DNA of 64,000 bases from Membranipora membranacea (Eukaryota > Bryozoa > Gymnolaemata > Cheilostomatida > Membraniporidae). This document shows, piece by piece, positions 52,853-64,000 of the stretch. The first letter of the stretch is position 1; every line of letters starts with the position of its first letter. The notes beneath the pieces are model-generated. The model was given only the letters and a program-made list of their open reading frames with translations. It made no database searches and had not been told where the DNA came from. The translations under genes and the position numbers were made by a program. Location of the stretch: contig OU612067.1 in NCBI GenBank assembly GCA_914767715.1, forward strand, positions 32,708,162 to 32,772,161, given 5' to 3'.

Positions 52853-54551
52853 AGCTGAGTAGCTGAGTAGCTGAGTAGCTGAGTAGCTGAGTAGCTGAGT
52901 AGCTGAGTAGCTGAGTAGCTGAGTAGCTGAGTAGCTGAGTAGCTGAGTAGCTGAGTAGCTGAGTAGCTGAGTAGCTGAGTAGCTGAGTAGCTGAGTAGCT
53001 GAGTAGCTGAGTAGCTGAGTAGCTGAGTAGCTGAGTAGCTGAGTAGCTGAGTAGCTGAGTAGCTGAGTAGCTGAGTAGCTGAGTAGCTGAGTAGCTGAGT
53101 AGCTGAGTAGCTGAGTAGCTGAGTAGCTGAGTAGCTGAGTAGCTGAGTAGCTGAGTAGCTGAGTAGCTGAGTAGCTGAGTAGCTGAGTAGCTGAGTAGCT
53201 GAGTAGCTGAGTAGCTGAGTAGCTGAGTAGCTGAGTAGCTGAGTAGCTGAGTAGCTGAGTAGCTGAGTAGCTGAGTAGCTGAGTAGCTGAGTAGCTGAGT
53301 AGCTGAGTAGCTGAGTAGCTGAGTAGCTGAGTAGCTGAGTAGCTGAGTAGCTGAGTAGCTGAGTAGCTGAGTAGCTGAGTAGCTGAGTAGCTGAGTAGCT
53401 GAGTAGCTGAGTAGCTGAGTAGCTGAGTAGCTGAGTAGCTGAGTAGCTGAGTAGCTGAGTAGCTGAGTAGCTGAGTAGCTGAGTAGCTGAGTAGCTGAGT
53501 AGCTGAGTAGCTGAGTAGCTGAGTAGCTGAGTAGCTGAGTAGCTGAGTAGCTGAGTAGCTGAGTAGCTGAGTAGCTGAGTAGCTGAGTAGCTGAGTAGCT
53601 GAGTAGCTGAGTAGCTGAGTAGCTGAGTAGCTGAGTAGCTGAGTAGCTGAGTAGCTGAGTAGCTGAGTAGCTGAGTAGCTGAGTAGCTGAGTAGCTGAGT
53701 AGCTGAGTAGCTGAGTAGCTGAGTAGCTGAGTAGCTGAGTAGCTGAGTAGCTGAGTAGCTGAGTAGCTGAGTAGCTGAGTAGCTGAGTAGCTGAGTAGCT
53801 GAGTAGCTGAGTAGCTGAGTAGCTGAGTAGCTGAGTAGCTGAGTAGCTGAGTAGCTGAGTAGCTGAGTAGCTGAGTAGCTGAGTAGCTGAGTAGCTGAGT
53901 AGCTGAGTAGCTGAGTAGCTGAGTAGCTGAGTAGCTGAGTAGCTGAGTAGCTGAGTAGCTGAGTAGCTGAGTAGCTGAGTAGCTGAGTAGCTGAGTAGCT
54001 GAGTAGCTGAGTAGCTGAGTAGCTGAGTAGCTGAGTAGCTGAGTAGCTGAGTAGCTGAGTAGCTGAGTAGCTGAGTAGCTGAGTAGCTGAGTAGCTGAGT
54101 AGCTGAGTAGCTGAGTAGCTGAGTAGCTGAGTAGCTGAGTAGCTGAGTAGCTGAGTAGCTGAGTAGCTGAGTAGCTGAGTAGCTGAGTAGCTGAGTAGCT
54201 GAGTAGCTGAGTAGCTGAGTAGCTGAGTAGCTGAGTAGCTGAGTAGCTGAGTAGCTGAGTAGCTGAGTAGCTGAGTAGCTGAGTAGCTGAGTAGCTGAGT
54301 AGCTGAGTAGCTGAGTAGCTGAGTAGCTGAGTAGCTGAGTAGCTGAGTAGCTGAGTAGCTGAGTAGCTGAGTAGCTGAGTAGCTGAGTAGCTGAGTAGCT
54401 GAGTAGCTGAGTAGCTGAGTAGCTGAGTAGCTGAGTAGCTGAGTAGCTGAGTAGCTGAGTAGCTGAGTAGCTGAGTAGCTGAGTAGCTGAGTAGCTGAGT
54501 AGCTGAGTAGCTGAGTAGCTGAGTAGCTGAGTAGCTGAGTAGCTGAGTAGT
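52853..54551. repeat. Perfect 8-bp tandem array (GAGTAGCT)n, about 212 copies
   Basis: Roughly 1,700 bp of GAGTAGCT repeated with no mismatch that I can see. Because the unit is 8 bp and its minus strand has no stop in any frame, it yields 600-residue open frames of repeated YSATQLLS; these are artefacts, not genes. Such homogeneity points to very recent expansion or strong homogenisation, and the true length may differ from the assembly. Confidence 0.95.
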
Positions 54552-55460
54552 TGCCCATGGAAGTATATGAAAGAAAACCGAAGCCGTGAATACCAAACGT
54601 AAATAACTAATGTCAGGTACTAAAAGCCGGTCAGTTACCTGAATCAAAAGTTGAGAGCATATTATATATATAACACTTAGTATCTAACCCTGGATAATAT
54701 ACACATGCACAAAGAAAACACTGCCGTCCTAAAGATACAATACGCCCAACTGAGCACAAATTGATAACTTAAAACTTTGACCATATACAGAAAGAAGGCT
54801 GAAGTTAAAGCTGTGGATACAAATTATAACTAGTTAAAATCATGTACGGAACAAAACCTAACGGTATAAAGTTTTGAACGTTACCAAACAATGAACTTCC
54901 TTGGTCAAACATACACTAAATAAATTAAATGGACTTCCTCTACTTAAATTATGATCACTAAACGAAATATACTGATGGAACAATATCTAACCAACAAAAG
55001 GAGGACTGAGGATGTTCACTGTGATCGGGAACGGAAGACTGAGGACCGAGGATTGCATGCGAGGATTTATATTTCAAGTATGAGGAATGGGAGGATGGAA
55101 TTAGGCGATACCCCGACCACGTTATGGGTCATCAAATTCTGTCAAGTATTTATCGAATTATAGATGTCTGAAGAAAGCTTTATGTAGTGTTGTAAGCCGT
55201 TCATAATAATCACAGCAGAAGCCTGACTAATAGCTATATGTTTTATCATCGTATAGTCTCTATTTCCGAAATCATCACCTAAAATCCATAGCATAGTGGT
55301 TAAGATCGTGGACTGTAGTGCACTAGGTCTCAGGTCGCAGTATTTTGACCATCATTCTAGTAGTTGAGACCAGTAAGGATGTAGACCCCCTACATATAAG
55401 TGTAGGGGGTTTCGATGCGTAGGGTAGGTGTAGGGGTTTTCGAGGGTAGGGTAGGGGTAG

Positions 55461-56324
55461 GGGGTATCGTATGACCCTTTGCTTTTGGTTAAAACAAAAC
55501 CAAACTGTAACTGGATGCAGAGCCTCTATTTTCTGAGATCCAATAATTTTATAATTATATATTGACTGATTATTTCCAGTTTCATTTCCCCGCAGCTCAA
55601 CCAGTTTCCATTTTACTGTTTCCAGCTTCTTGCTACTAAAATTGTCTAGAAAGGACACTTGCGAAAAATATGTGGATAACTCTAGATTGTCATTTAGTGA
55701 CCTACATAAAAGGAAGTTTATTAACAGCAGTCCTGTACTGAATGCTTTGTATGATGACTCATATAGGGGAATCCCCAGGGAAATGGGAACTTGGAAATTC
55801 CAAAATAATCAATACATCAGTGATTTGCATGTAGATTGTAATTTATCTAACGCATAGGTGCACAGTGAAAGAGTGACGATATTCTGACAACAACACATGG
55901 TCAGTTTCATTTTACTCGATAACACAAAGTCTTATCATTCGTTGCTACAACAGCACATCAAGCACAAGTTCAGGCTGCAGTGATACAAGCTGTCCACAAT
56001 CCAGAATCACACAAGGAGTACCACCAACTATACCTGCTTAGAATATCAGTACATATCGGTGAGTAACTATACACTGCATACTAACATCAATAATAAATTT
56101 TGGTGTAGTGCTTCAAATTTTCGATAAAATAAGCAAGACAAATTACGGCTTGGTGGTAGCTTTAACATGACCCGTTGTGAATTGGTCTGAAACCACAGTC
56201 CCCAAAACAACATAAGCATAATAATTAGAATATTAATGTGAGGCAGGGGAGAAAATCAGGACTGTGCAATGCTCCCATTGCCATTAGAAGAAAAAACGTT
56301 GTTCTCTGTTCTTAGGGAGACATC
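55461..56324. other. Upstream region of GTPase gene 3
   Basis: Contains a possible 5' UTR exon at about 55,955-56,059 (followed by a GTGAGT donor) joined to the CTTAG acceptor at 56315. Its open frame does not continue into the ATG frame, so it would be non-coding. A 75-residue open frame at 55630-55857 has no recognised family. Confidence 0.35.
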
Positions 56325-59300
56325 ATGGGGGAAGCGATACAGATAGCTGACTTTGATACAAAGTCCAAAAGGCCAGTGCTGAACTTACTCGCGATGAAGA
56401 AGATTATAAACAGTAAAGGAACCCAGGACATGCCTACACTCATAGTGTCTATAGGGGGAGTGGCTCGATCTGGTAAATCCTTCCTTCTCAATCTGATGGT
56501 CAACTACCTACAGTATGTGGAGAAGGTAGGTTACTGATATATCGGCCTTCATTGCAGTAAACTGCAAATAATGTCTTGAGATTTTATTTTGTGGAAGCTG
56601 TGTCACATGGCTGAGTTTGATCTAATCGATGTCTTATGATATCAATATCAAGGTACAAGCTTAGAGCTCACACATATATCGTGCTGGGCAGCTGTTTGTT
56701 TTGACACCATGTCAGTTCAGTTGATGAAGTAATGTAGCCTGAAGACCGTAATGCATCACAGTCATAATCCAGAGGGGGGTTAGCAATTTGTCTAGGAAAA
56801 TTTTTCAGTGTGAATCAATTTACTGATGTCTTTTCTTTTGTAAAATTACTAATGCAGCGAGAGTTTTGAAATGAATTTGGAATGGGTTTATAAACTAGGG
56901 TTGTTGAGCTTTGTCAGGCTGTGGGATTGAGTCAGCATTGTGCTATAAAATTCCAATACACAAAGAAGTTTCATTATGATTTGCTGATAAATGGAAGTAT
57001 TTAGTTAGTTTTCTGAGGTGTGAATCATATACTTACGGCCTGTAGTGAAACTGTGCGATTCAAAATAGGAACTCGTTATTTCCAATCCGCATATCCCATT
57101 ACTCATCAAATCCTTTTCAGAAAATCCAAAACGATCTCTAGAATTATAATTTGTTTACAGTTAAAATATTTCCTATACGCGCTTTTACCAGCTAAATAAT
57201 TTTATAGCAAGTGACCTTGATGTCGGATTAGCCTTATAGTATACTGTGTTTTATCTCAGCGAGGTACACATGTCGGCTGGGAGACGTCAAACGAGAGGGT
57301 TCAGGGAATAAACTGGGCTCAGAGCAGAAAAGCTGTAACTAGAGGGGTGTGGATGTGGAATACACCTTATAAAGTAAAACGAAGAGACGGTTCTGAGGTT
57401 TGTTCACGAAATCGATATTTGGAATAATATCAGGTTTGCATGACATTCCAGCTGCCTAAAAAACATTGCAGTCAAGAGAGACCAATTGATTGTTATGGTT
57501 GTTTTGTATTCATTTGAGCTAAAAAAACTATCACAAGAGATAGTAATTGGGATGTATTGAGAGAAATATAGTCAACAAAAATAGTTTGAATGGTTGCTAA
57601 GTGTAAAAACAAAAGCAGAGTTGGTGTAACTGATGCTGGCAGGAGATAGTTGTATTATAATTATACAATTAATATATTTCCATGCTTGTTTTCAGGTGGC
57701 AGTCCTACTTGTAGACTCACAGGGTACTGGTGACAACAGAATGAGTGACCCCAAGCTGGACACTCTGATCATGTATATTAGTTTGGAGCTGTCTACTTAT
57801 CAGCTCCTCAACATTCAGAGCTATCTCACGTCAAATGAGTTGACAAGCCTCCAGGTTCGTAGCCTTTATTTCCTACTTTGATCCTTTTTTTTGGCACTAT
57901 TGCCAATGCAAGTGTTAAAAAAATAGCTTTTTGTGATGTACAAGAACACCACTACTCCTGATACCATACCATCCTGCATGAGAGTAATGATTATGATACC
58001 AATCAGTGAGAAATTTCCATACAAATGATCTGCTTTATGTATGTAAAAAGTAGGGATGAAAAAAATTCTATTCCTTGTATTTTAGCTGTGCACAGATTAT
58101 GCAGATTTGGGTCCTGCAGCAGATGGTGATACACGAGCACATGATCATCTGTTTGACTGTCTTATGTTCATTGTGAGAAACTATCAAAGTGATGATCGTC
58201 CACATGGAGAGGATCCGAATCTGTTCAACGAGATAGTGAGTTAAACAACAGAATTGTTTGTCCATGTACAGATTGTCCGGACTAGGGTTGATTATTTGTG
58301 ATTATTTATTTGCAAACCACAATTCTGTCATAGCGCAGTCTTGCTAATAGCGCTGTATTTATTATATGCATTTCGAATTATTAAAAATCAAAAATGGTAT
58401 TAATGCAGTTGAACAGTAACGTCATCAAGCGACTATTTTTAATTACTGTATAAAAAATGTGGTGGGAAAGAACTTGGGAGGGTTTAGGATATACTGTTTG
58501 ACTCAAAGGGTCACACTTGAAATTGAATTATTATCAAGCCAATGTGGTTGGCATGTTAAAATAAAATCAATTCTCATATTTTAGCTCGAGGAAGGTACTA
58601 ATGATGACCTGCTCAGATCTGTGAGAGGAATTAAGAGAGCCTTCAAGAAGATCACATCGTATACTCTCCCCTACCCAGGGCAGACTATAGCTGCAGCATC
58701 TGAAAATAAGAAAGAATGGCGCCTCTCAGGTTTGTTCACTCAATGAGTATGATCGGGATATCAACCACCTTTAACATCTTAATCCCCATCACATGGTTGG
58801 GCGTAAAGGATGCTTCACGTTAGACATATAGTTGTAAAAATAGTGTAATGACAATAACATTGTAACTATTTCAGATATCCCGGCAGACTTCCTCAAACCG
58901 ACTAAAGACCTTTGTGTCGACCTCTTCAGCTCATCCGCAAAATCTGTCAGAGAAATTCAAACAGGTGTCCAACATTTACAGAGGTTTGAGGTAAGCATAG
59001 CAGAGACTGTTCAGATACATCATATTACTTAGCGTAATAATTGATAATCATCAAATCAAATGTACGAGTCGAGTCAGTTATAGTATTAAGTCTCTTGACT
59101 TATCATAATGCCCACGTAGACTAATTGTGTGCTCTTTCCTCTTCCCAGGTTTTAAAGTTTCGCTTGGAGTCGACAGACCTTCCAGATATCGGTACCCCTG
59201 CTGATGCTTTACAGGAGACGATTCTATACAGAGCTTTCACTATGGCTCTGGACACTTACACTAAACAATTGGCTAAGGTGAGGGTCACACAGGGTTTTCT

Positions 59301-60521
59301 CAAATGATCATATTACTCTAAATTCTAAATAATATTTGAGTTTATCATTCAGCTATATTGTCCCTAGCATAAAAGTTGGAGGTCTCAGGTTCGAATCCCA
59401 CTGCAGTCTACTGACTACTGGGCTCAATTGACGCCCCAGGTGTGCTCCGACCTGCCTGCAAACTGATTGCAAACTGTATTTCTCAGTCTTTGGACAAAGA
59501 TAAACTTGCGATATTGCGAAACTTGTAATATCTTTCTAACTTTTTATTTGCAGTTAAAGGCTGAACTACTAAAACATGAATCTGAAGATAATGTGAGAAC
59601 TGCTTACAGCAATGTGACTAACCAGGCACTGGCCATGTTTACCAAAGAGGGTCACCACAAGAAATATGGAGCAACTGTCATCTGGAGGTAATACAAATAG
59701 TAAAATAAAATAATAAAACAAGTAATAAAATAATATTTTCATCTCAAAAGTTTAATATTTTATAATATAGCTTGGAAATCTTAGATTTTATGTGTACATA
59801 TTATTTTTCATCAATGGTATGAATGCGTCCGACTTAATTTGGGTTTTTAACACCCTAAAGGCAGCAGATCATACTTGTAATATGTTGAGCGCATGCGATA
59901 TTAGGGACCCTTTTGGAGACAGAAGGTTGTGGTAGGACCCTGAAATGATTACTAATGTATTACAGGAAGTACCAGGAGCATCTGGAGAAGAGGTTTGACG
60001 TGGACCTCGAGTCCACAGTCATCATTTACGTACGGGAGAAGAAGATCGCTGCCCTCGCTGAGGAAAACAGACAGATACAGGAGAGATTTGAGACAGCACA
60101 GAAGGAGAGTGCTCAGAAAATGGGCAGGCTCGAGAAGGAGACTCTGGAAACGGCCACTCGCCTCAAGGAGACTCAACGCCAGTCTGAGATGAGAGAAACG
60201 GCAAACCGAGAGCAACTGGATAAGATCACCACAGATATGAAGAATGCGAGAGAGGAGGACCGTGCCTGGTATGAGAGGGAGGCTGATAGGTACAGGGCAA
60301 GCATTGAACAAGAGAAAGATGCGCGAGATCGGGCAGAGCAGCTCCACAGCGATCGAGTGCAGGACATCAATAACACACTTGAGAGAATGACACGAGATCA
60401 CGAGGAGAGAGAACGTAAGACAGCAGAGCAGATGCAAAACCTTCAGCGAGAGCTGGAGAGAGAAAGAAACAGACCTCCACCTCAGCCTCAGGGTGGTGGT
60501 GGCAGCTGCACTATTCTCTGA
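56325..60521 (+). CDS. Atlastin/GBP-like large GTPase 3 with C-terminal CaaX box
   Basis: Nine exons: 56325-56525, 57260-57397, 57696-57854, 58086-58235, 58585-58729, 58875-58990, 59149-59277, 59554-59687 and 59966-60521; 575 aa. P-loop GGVARSGKS (residues 44-52), switch II DSQGTGDN, and FIVRNY in place of the RD motif. The middle exons are helical; the last exon is a long Glu/Arg coiled coil, then a Pro/Gly linker and the final residues CTIL, a CaaX box whose terminal Leu predicts geranylgeranylation, as in prenylated vertebrate GBPs. The protein is therefore expected on membranes. The ATG is nine bases after an acceptor-like CTTAG, which suggests an upstream non-coding exon. Opposite orientation to its two paralogs. 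Polyadenylation signal at 60874. Confidence 0.88.
59340..59520 (+). mobile_element. tRNA-derived SINE-like copy in intron 7 of GTPase gene 3
   Basis: A degenerate A-box (TAGCATAAAAGTTGG at 59365) and a good B-box (GGTTCGAATCC at 59388-59398) are followed by a body that matches the 8190-8310 segment (CCAGGTGTGCTCCGACCTGC and TATTTCTCAGTC). It ends about 35 bp before the exon 8 acceptor. Confidence 0.6.
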
Positions 60522-60873
60522 ACTTACAACTATAACAATTATGGTAATTATGACAATCTACAAGAAACATGAAAACACAACATAAATCAATGTGACATAA
60601 TTTTACGAGTAATTATAAATCAAGCTTGTAAAACTGACCTGGCTGTGGGGCAGCGTTCTGTACAACCTTTATATAACCAATCATTCTTCTCATAAACATT
60701 TCAAGGGTTTTTATCGTTTGCCCTAATCCATACTTTTTCACTACTACAAGTACTCTCCTTTCATATATAGAGCAATTTCACTGCTTTTATTTATCTGCTT
60801 ACAAGTTTATTGATAGCTCAATAGTTTTTGTTGTATTCAAACTCAAGAATCAAGGTATCTGAACTGTACCATA

Positions 60874-60879
60874 AATAAA
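60874..60879 (+). terminator. Polyadenylation signal of GTPase gene 3
   Basis: AATAAA about 350 bp after the TGA, in AT-rich DNA; the first good plus-strand signal after the stop. Confidence 0.45.
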
Positions 60880-61653
60880 AATATATTTTACACAAATAAC
60901 TTACCAACATTCCCGGTACAAATATCGTCACATCCCAACACTGCAAATAATGTGAAGCTAAAATCTTCTCTTTTTAAAAATCAGTATGTGGTATTGTGTG
61001 ACCTACCTTAACCTGAGTTCAGCTGGTGTTGTGCAAAACTACAAAACACTGCTTATAAAACAGGTGCAACATTTAAAGAATTGGTTCAGTAAAACTAAAT
61101 ACATCGTTGTATTACTCTCCATAATTAGGATGACTTTGAGTTATGCAATCGGAGACAATGGAACCTGTCAATGAAGACTTGTCTCAATCGAACGAACCGG
61201 TTTCCTGCTGATGGAAATTGATCCCACTCCCTGTACACATCTTGGCCACTCAGGCTAGTCATATGTAATCATTTGTAAATCATAGTCAATTAGATCATCA
61301 CTTAGTCAATTATATTACCGATAGATGTTACATACCTAAACTGACAATTCATAGGAATGGTTTTCCATGTCACGAATAAAGCCAGTCACACTCATGTCAT
61401 GCTTTTAAACAAGGAAATTCCTTGTGGCACTAGTAACGAAACTGTTTTCGACTGAAAAGGGGTGTTGCAGGGAATCTTTGATGTGTCATGCATATTTTTC
61501 AATCTTACTAAAGGTAAAGAGGGGCAGTGTGTTACAGTAATTTTATGAACAGTTTTGTTTTAACAATCTTGTAGACTAATGGAATGAGTTCACAATGTTC
61601 CCAATAATTGCTAATGGATCCTGAAAGTTTATATGTGTGTAAAAATTATCAGT

Positions 61654-61659
61654 TTTATT
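61654..61659 (-). terminator. Polyadenylation signal of the second caspase gene
   Basis: Minus-strand AATAAA about 180 bp after the stop at 61839. Confidence 0.4.
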
Positions 61660-61838
61660 CAGGAAATAGATTAATCTGTATAATCAAACTAGAAACATTG
61701 GTAAAAGTCATTGAAATGCTAGAATCAGATAGGCACAATCAAATTTCAGTGTTTGTATTCATTGTCGTAGCTGAATAATTCGCATCTGCGAGTTCCCACA
61801 TGGAACTTCTGCACTTGACCCACTGCCATGGATACATC

Positions 61839-64000
61839 TCATTCTGGTTGTGTATCTGATCCTGTAACTCTTGCAATCATCAGATGCTTTTGTAGTGTAT
61901 GATGCATAATTGGCTTTTGTACGTTGTGTCCTTGTGAAGTCATAGCATGGACAGCTTTGGTGTAAATCTCGTGGATATTCTGGCTTCTGTCGGCAGGAAT
62001 TGCTTCTAGATGATCTGCGATGGCGCCTGTGAAAAGACCTCGCCTTGCTGTCTCACCTTGTACTGTTGCCATACACACAACAGTGTGTGATCGCTTTAGC
62101 TTGATGCTGACGGAGCCTTCCTGTGTCCTTTGGCATCCTTGTATGATGAACACCTGGAACCAAATAATTGAGATTATATTCTTAACCGGCTGTGTAACAA
62201 TAGAAGTTTGGAAGAAATATCTCTAAAATTTCCAATATTGATACAAACTGTAAACTTAGCACACACTCTCAAAAATTTACAGCTTGCTTCCAGTATCACA
62301 TTATCGTTTTCCTGTTCAATTCATACAAAAATCAATATGTTAGATAATGCCTGCTCTAAATTGCGAAGACTTTTCCGTTTAAATTTCCTTCGGTGCAATA
62401 TTGACGCAGCCAAAATCTCAAAACTGAAATCTCTTAATCTGCAAATAATGGCCATGATTGGATCAAAAACTAACAGGGAGGCAGTAAAATCTGAATTGAG
62501 GAAACCAACTTTAGTCACAGCTACTTTGATTGCTCACCACAGGGATCTTTGCTGAGATAGTAAGCTCCACCTCTGTCAGACAGTCGTTTATCTTACACTG
62601 AGATCCATTACTTGTAATATTTCCCTCGTTTCCGTGGGACATGACGGACACTATTAGGAAGCAGCAATCGTCCTTAATTTGATTCAGTCTGTTTTTTAAG
62701 GCTTTGAAAAGAACATTCACATCCTCAGAGGAGTGAGTGAAAACTGTCAGGCCTAGGCTTTCAAATGCACTTATGAGCTTCCATGCTTCTTCTGCAGCTC
62801 CGTTACGGTTCTTTGTTATGTATAAGACTATTGCATAGGACTTGACTCTGGACTGGTGTCGAGGTATGATATAAAATTTCGACTGTTGGGACAAATCTTC
62901 AATTTTTTCGAGAGTCAACTGGTCGGACGGAATTGAGGAACTTGTTGCTTCGCCCTGATCTATATATATTATAGAAAATACATAGCATGAGAGAAACGAT
63001 TGGCGGGAGAGTCAAGCTATTGGACAAAAGACTAACCATGTAATTGTAATGTGTATGAAGTAGAATTCACTATCAAATATTGATATTGATACTACAGGTC
63101 TTTCAGAATGCTGAAGTGGCAGCTGATTCTCCTACAGTACAATTTAGCGACTTCAAACAATGGCAATACTAATGAGCAACATTGACTAATGTGATTTTTT
63201 AATTTTAGCTGTATGCAGTACAAGATATATTCATAAGTATTGGTGACTATTAAGTCAAAACTACCTAAATATCGGATAGTTGACTTGGAACACAACTCAC
63301 ACTAAACGGATGGACACCTGGCATAGAAAATTATTTTGGCAGGGCTATTCATCATACGCTGTTTCACAATCAAACATATATTTAGAGAAAATGTAGTCAT
63401 CAAGATCAAATCCTCACCATTTTCTAGAACAAGCAATTCATTTGGTCTATCCGTTTGTTTTAAATGCCTCACAGGTTTTTTTCTTCTGTTCTCATTTAGG
63501 CTCATCTGGTGGGTGAGCAGGGTATGCAAAGAACCGCTCCCTTCTAGTCTTGCCTTGTCCGCAAGGCTCTGCAGGCTTGATATTTTGTATGCAGGTAGTC
63601 CTCTCCCCTTTAAAGTTCTTATCTCTTCCATAGTTTCTTCAAGGCGGTCTTCATAGAGTTTTACACATGCTCTATACTTGGTAGAGCCTGGATCAGATTC
63701 AAAGTTGTACCCATTGAATGTTGCTTCTATCAAGGCTGATAACCCGCTGTCATCGCCTAACTCTGTCTTCTCACAATCTTCATACAGCCTGTTATGTAAT
63801 CAAAATGATTTGAATAATAGTATCAGTTTGTTGAGTGAATTATGTTACACATTGATTTGCAGTGCTTTCCTTCTTTCAAAAGGTTATTGCAACCTAAAAT
63901 ATCCAGGTGCGCTTAGAATAATGTTAATTCTGACCAGTGGGGTGAAAATAGCATTACAAAACGAAACTTACTGCTGAATTTCCTGTTTTGTTGAGTTGTC
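61839..64000 (-). CDS. Second caspase gene (5' end beyond the window)
   Basis: Exons 62153-61839, 62959-62538, 63788-63418 and >64000-63972, joined in phases 0, 1 and 2. The N-terminal part in the window is charged and helical without a recognised domain (no ankyrin, CARD or death domain visible). The caspase domain keeps the RNG Arg, catalytic His in MSHGNEG, catalytic Cys in IIQGCQR and the later ARRG Arg of the Asp pocket. QGC replaces the usual QAC. Only about a dozen residues separate the catalytic Cys motif from the small-subunit strand (RSHTVVCMA), so the usual processed linker is almost absent. It shares the C-terminal core pattern (RRGLFTGAIADH) with the ankyrin-caspase at 3438 (YRGLFTGAMADQ), so they are paralogs in catalytic part but differ in N-terminus. 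Confidence 0.8.

Larger units (their letters stand above)
52330..55460. mobile_element. 3.1-kb long-inverted-repeat element enclosing an 8-bp satellite
   Basis: The left arm (52330-52822) and right arm (about 55003-55460) are near reverse complements: for example CGAAAACCCCTACACCTACC on the left against GGTAGGTGTAGGGGTTTTCG on the right, and CCTCGCATGCAATCCTCGGT against ACCGAGGATTGCATGCGAGG. Arms are nearly 500 bp with scattered differences. Between them lie the 8-bp satellite and about 450 bp of unique DNA. No transposase. Either a foldback-type non-autonomous element or two tRNA-derived SINE-like copies in opposite orientation that captured a satellite. Confidence 0.8.
60522..61838. other. 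Convergent 3' region between GTPase 3 and caspase 2
   Basis: 3' UTRs of both genes, with AATAAA signals on each strand; no other gene seen. Confidence 0.5.

Noticed and set aside
52735-54647. Two open frames over 600 residues of repeated YSATQLLS
   Set aside because: They arise because the 8-bp satellite has no stop on the minus strand in any frame; not genes.
59340-59400. Possible tRNA gene
   Set aside because: A B-box is present but the A-box is degenerate and no acceptor stem or cloverleaf forms; fits a SINE head.
1-64000. CRISPR arrays, operons or phage genes
   Set aside because: The window is spliced animal DNA; the repeats have no spacer structure and no prokaryotic gene was seen.

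Overview
This is animal genomic DNA. Genes are split by many short GT-AG introns, splice phases stay in register over dozens of exons, and the families are metazoan: a ciliary-type WD40 giant, caspases with conserved catalytic and Asp-pocket residues, and atlastin/GBP-like large GTPases, one ending in a CaaX box. I cannot name the species. The compact introns, gene content and AT-rich non-coding DNA suit an invertebrate, possibly an early-branching one, but that is inference. No bacterial, plastid or viral gene was recognised.

Layout. (1) 1-28253, plus strand: a giant gene resembling WDR97/WDR87. I could splice 32 coding exons in continuous frame (2,528 residues in the window, 5' end missing), with an N-terminal WD40 part, a long Ser/Pro-rich linker and a conserved C-terminal domain. 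Inside one of its introns, on the minus strand, lies a complete ankyrin-caspase gene (3438-6675, 826 aa). (2) 28254-29512: intergenic DNA with a nearly perfect palindrome. (3) 29513-40251, minus strand: a cluster of six small genes for Ser/Lys-rich proteins with a Tyr- and often Cys-rich core and a Lys-rich tail. They have matching phase-1 introns and form an apparently uncharacterised, locally duplicated family. (4) 42014-60521: three atlastin/GBP-like GTPase genes with the same nine-exon pattern (two minus, one plus). They share the G domain but have three different C-termini: plain coiled coil, glycine-zipper hydrophobic segment, and CaaX box. Two of the three have Asn in place of the guanine-reading Asp of the RD motif. 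(5) 61839-64000, minus strand: the 3' part of a second caspase gene with almost no inter-subunit linker.

Mobile and repeat DNA is prominent: three short inverted-repeat elements, tRNA-derived SINE-like pieces, a 3.1-kb element with arms of nearly 500 bp that carry tRNA-like promoter boxes and enclose about 212 near-identical copies of an 8-bp unit, and a 45-bp intronic minisatellite that copies a 5' splice site.

Functionally, GBP-like GTPases flanked by caspases suggest a cell-autonomous defence or cell-death neighbourhood. The WD40 giant suggests a ciliary or sperm gene next to it. Both links are inference from family knowledge. All exon boundaries were read by eye from splice consensus and frame continuity; no transcript or database support was available.
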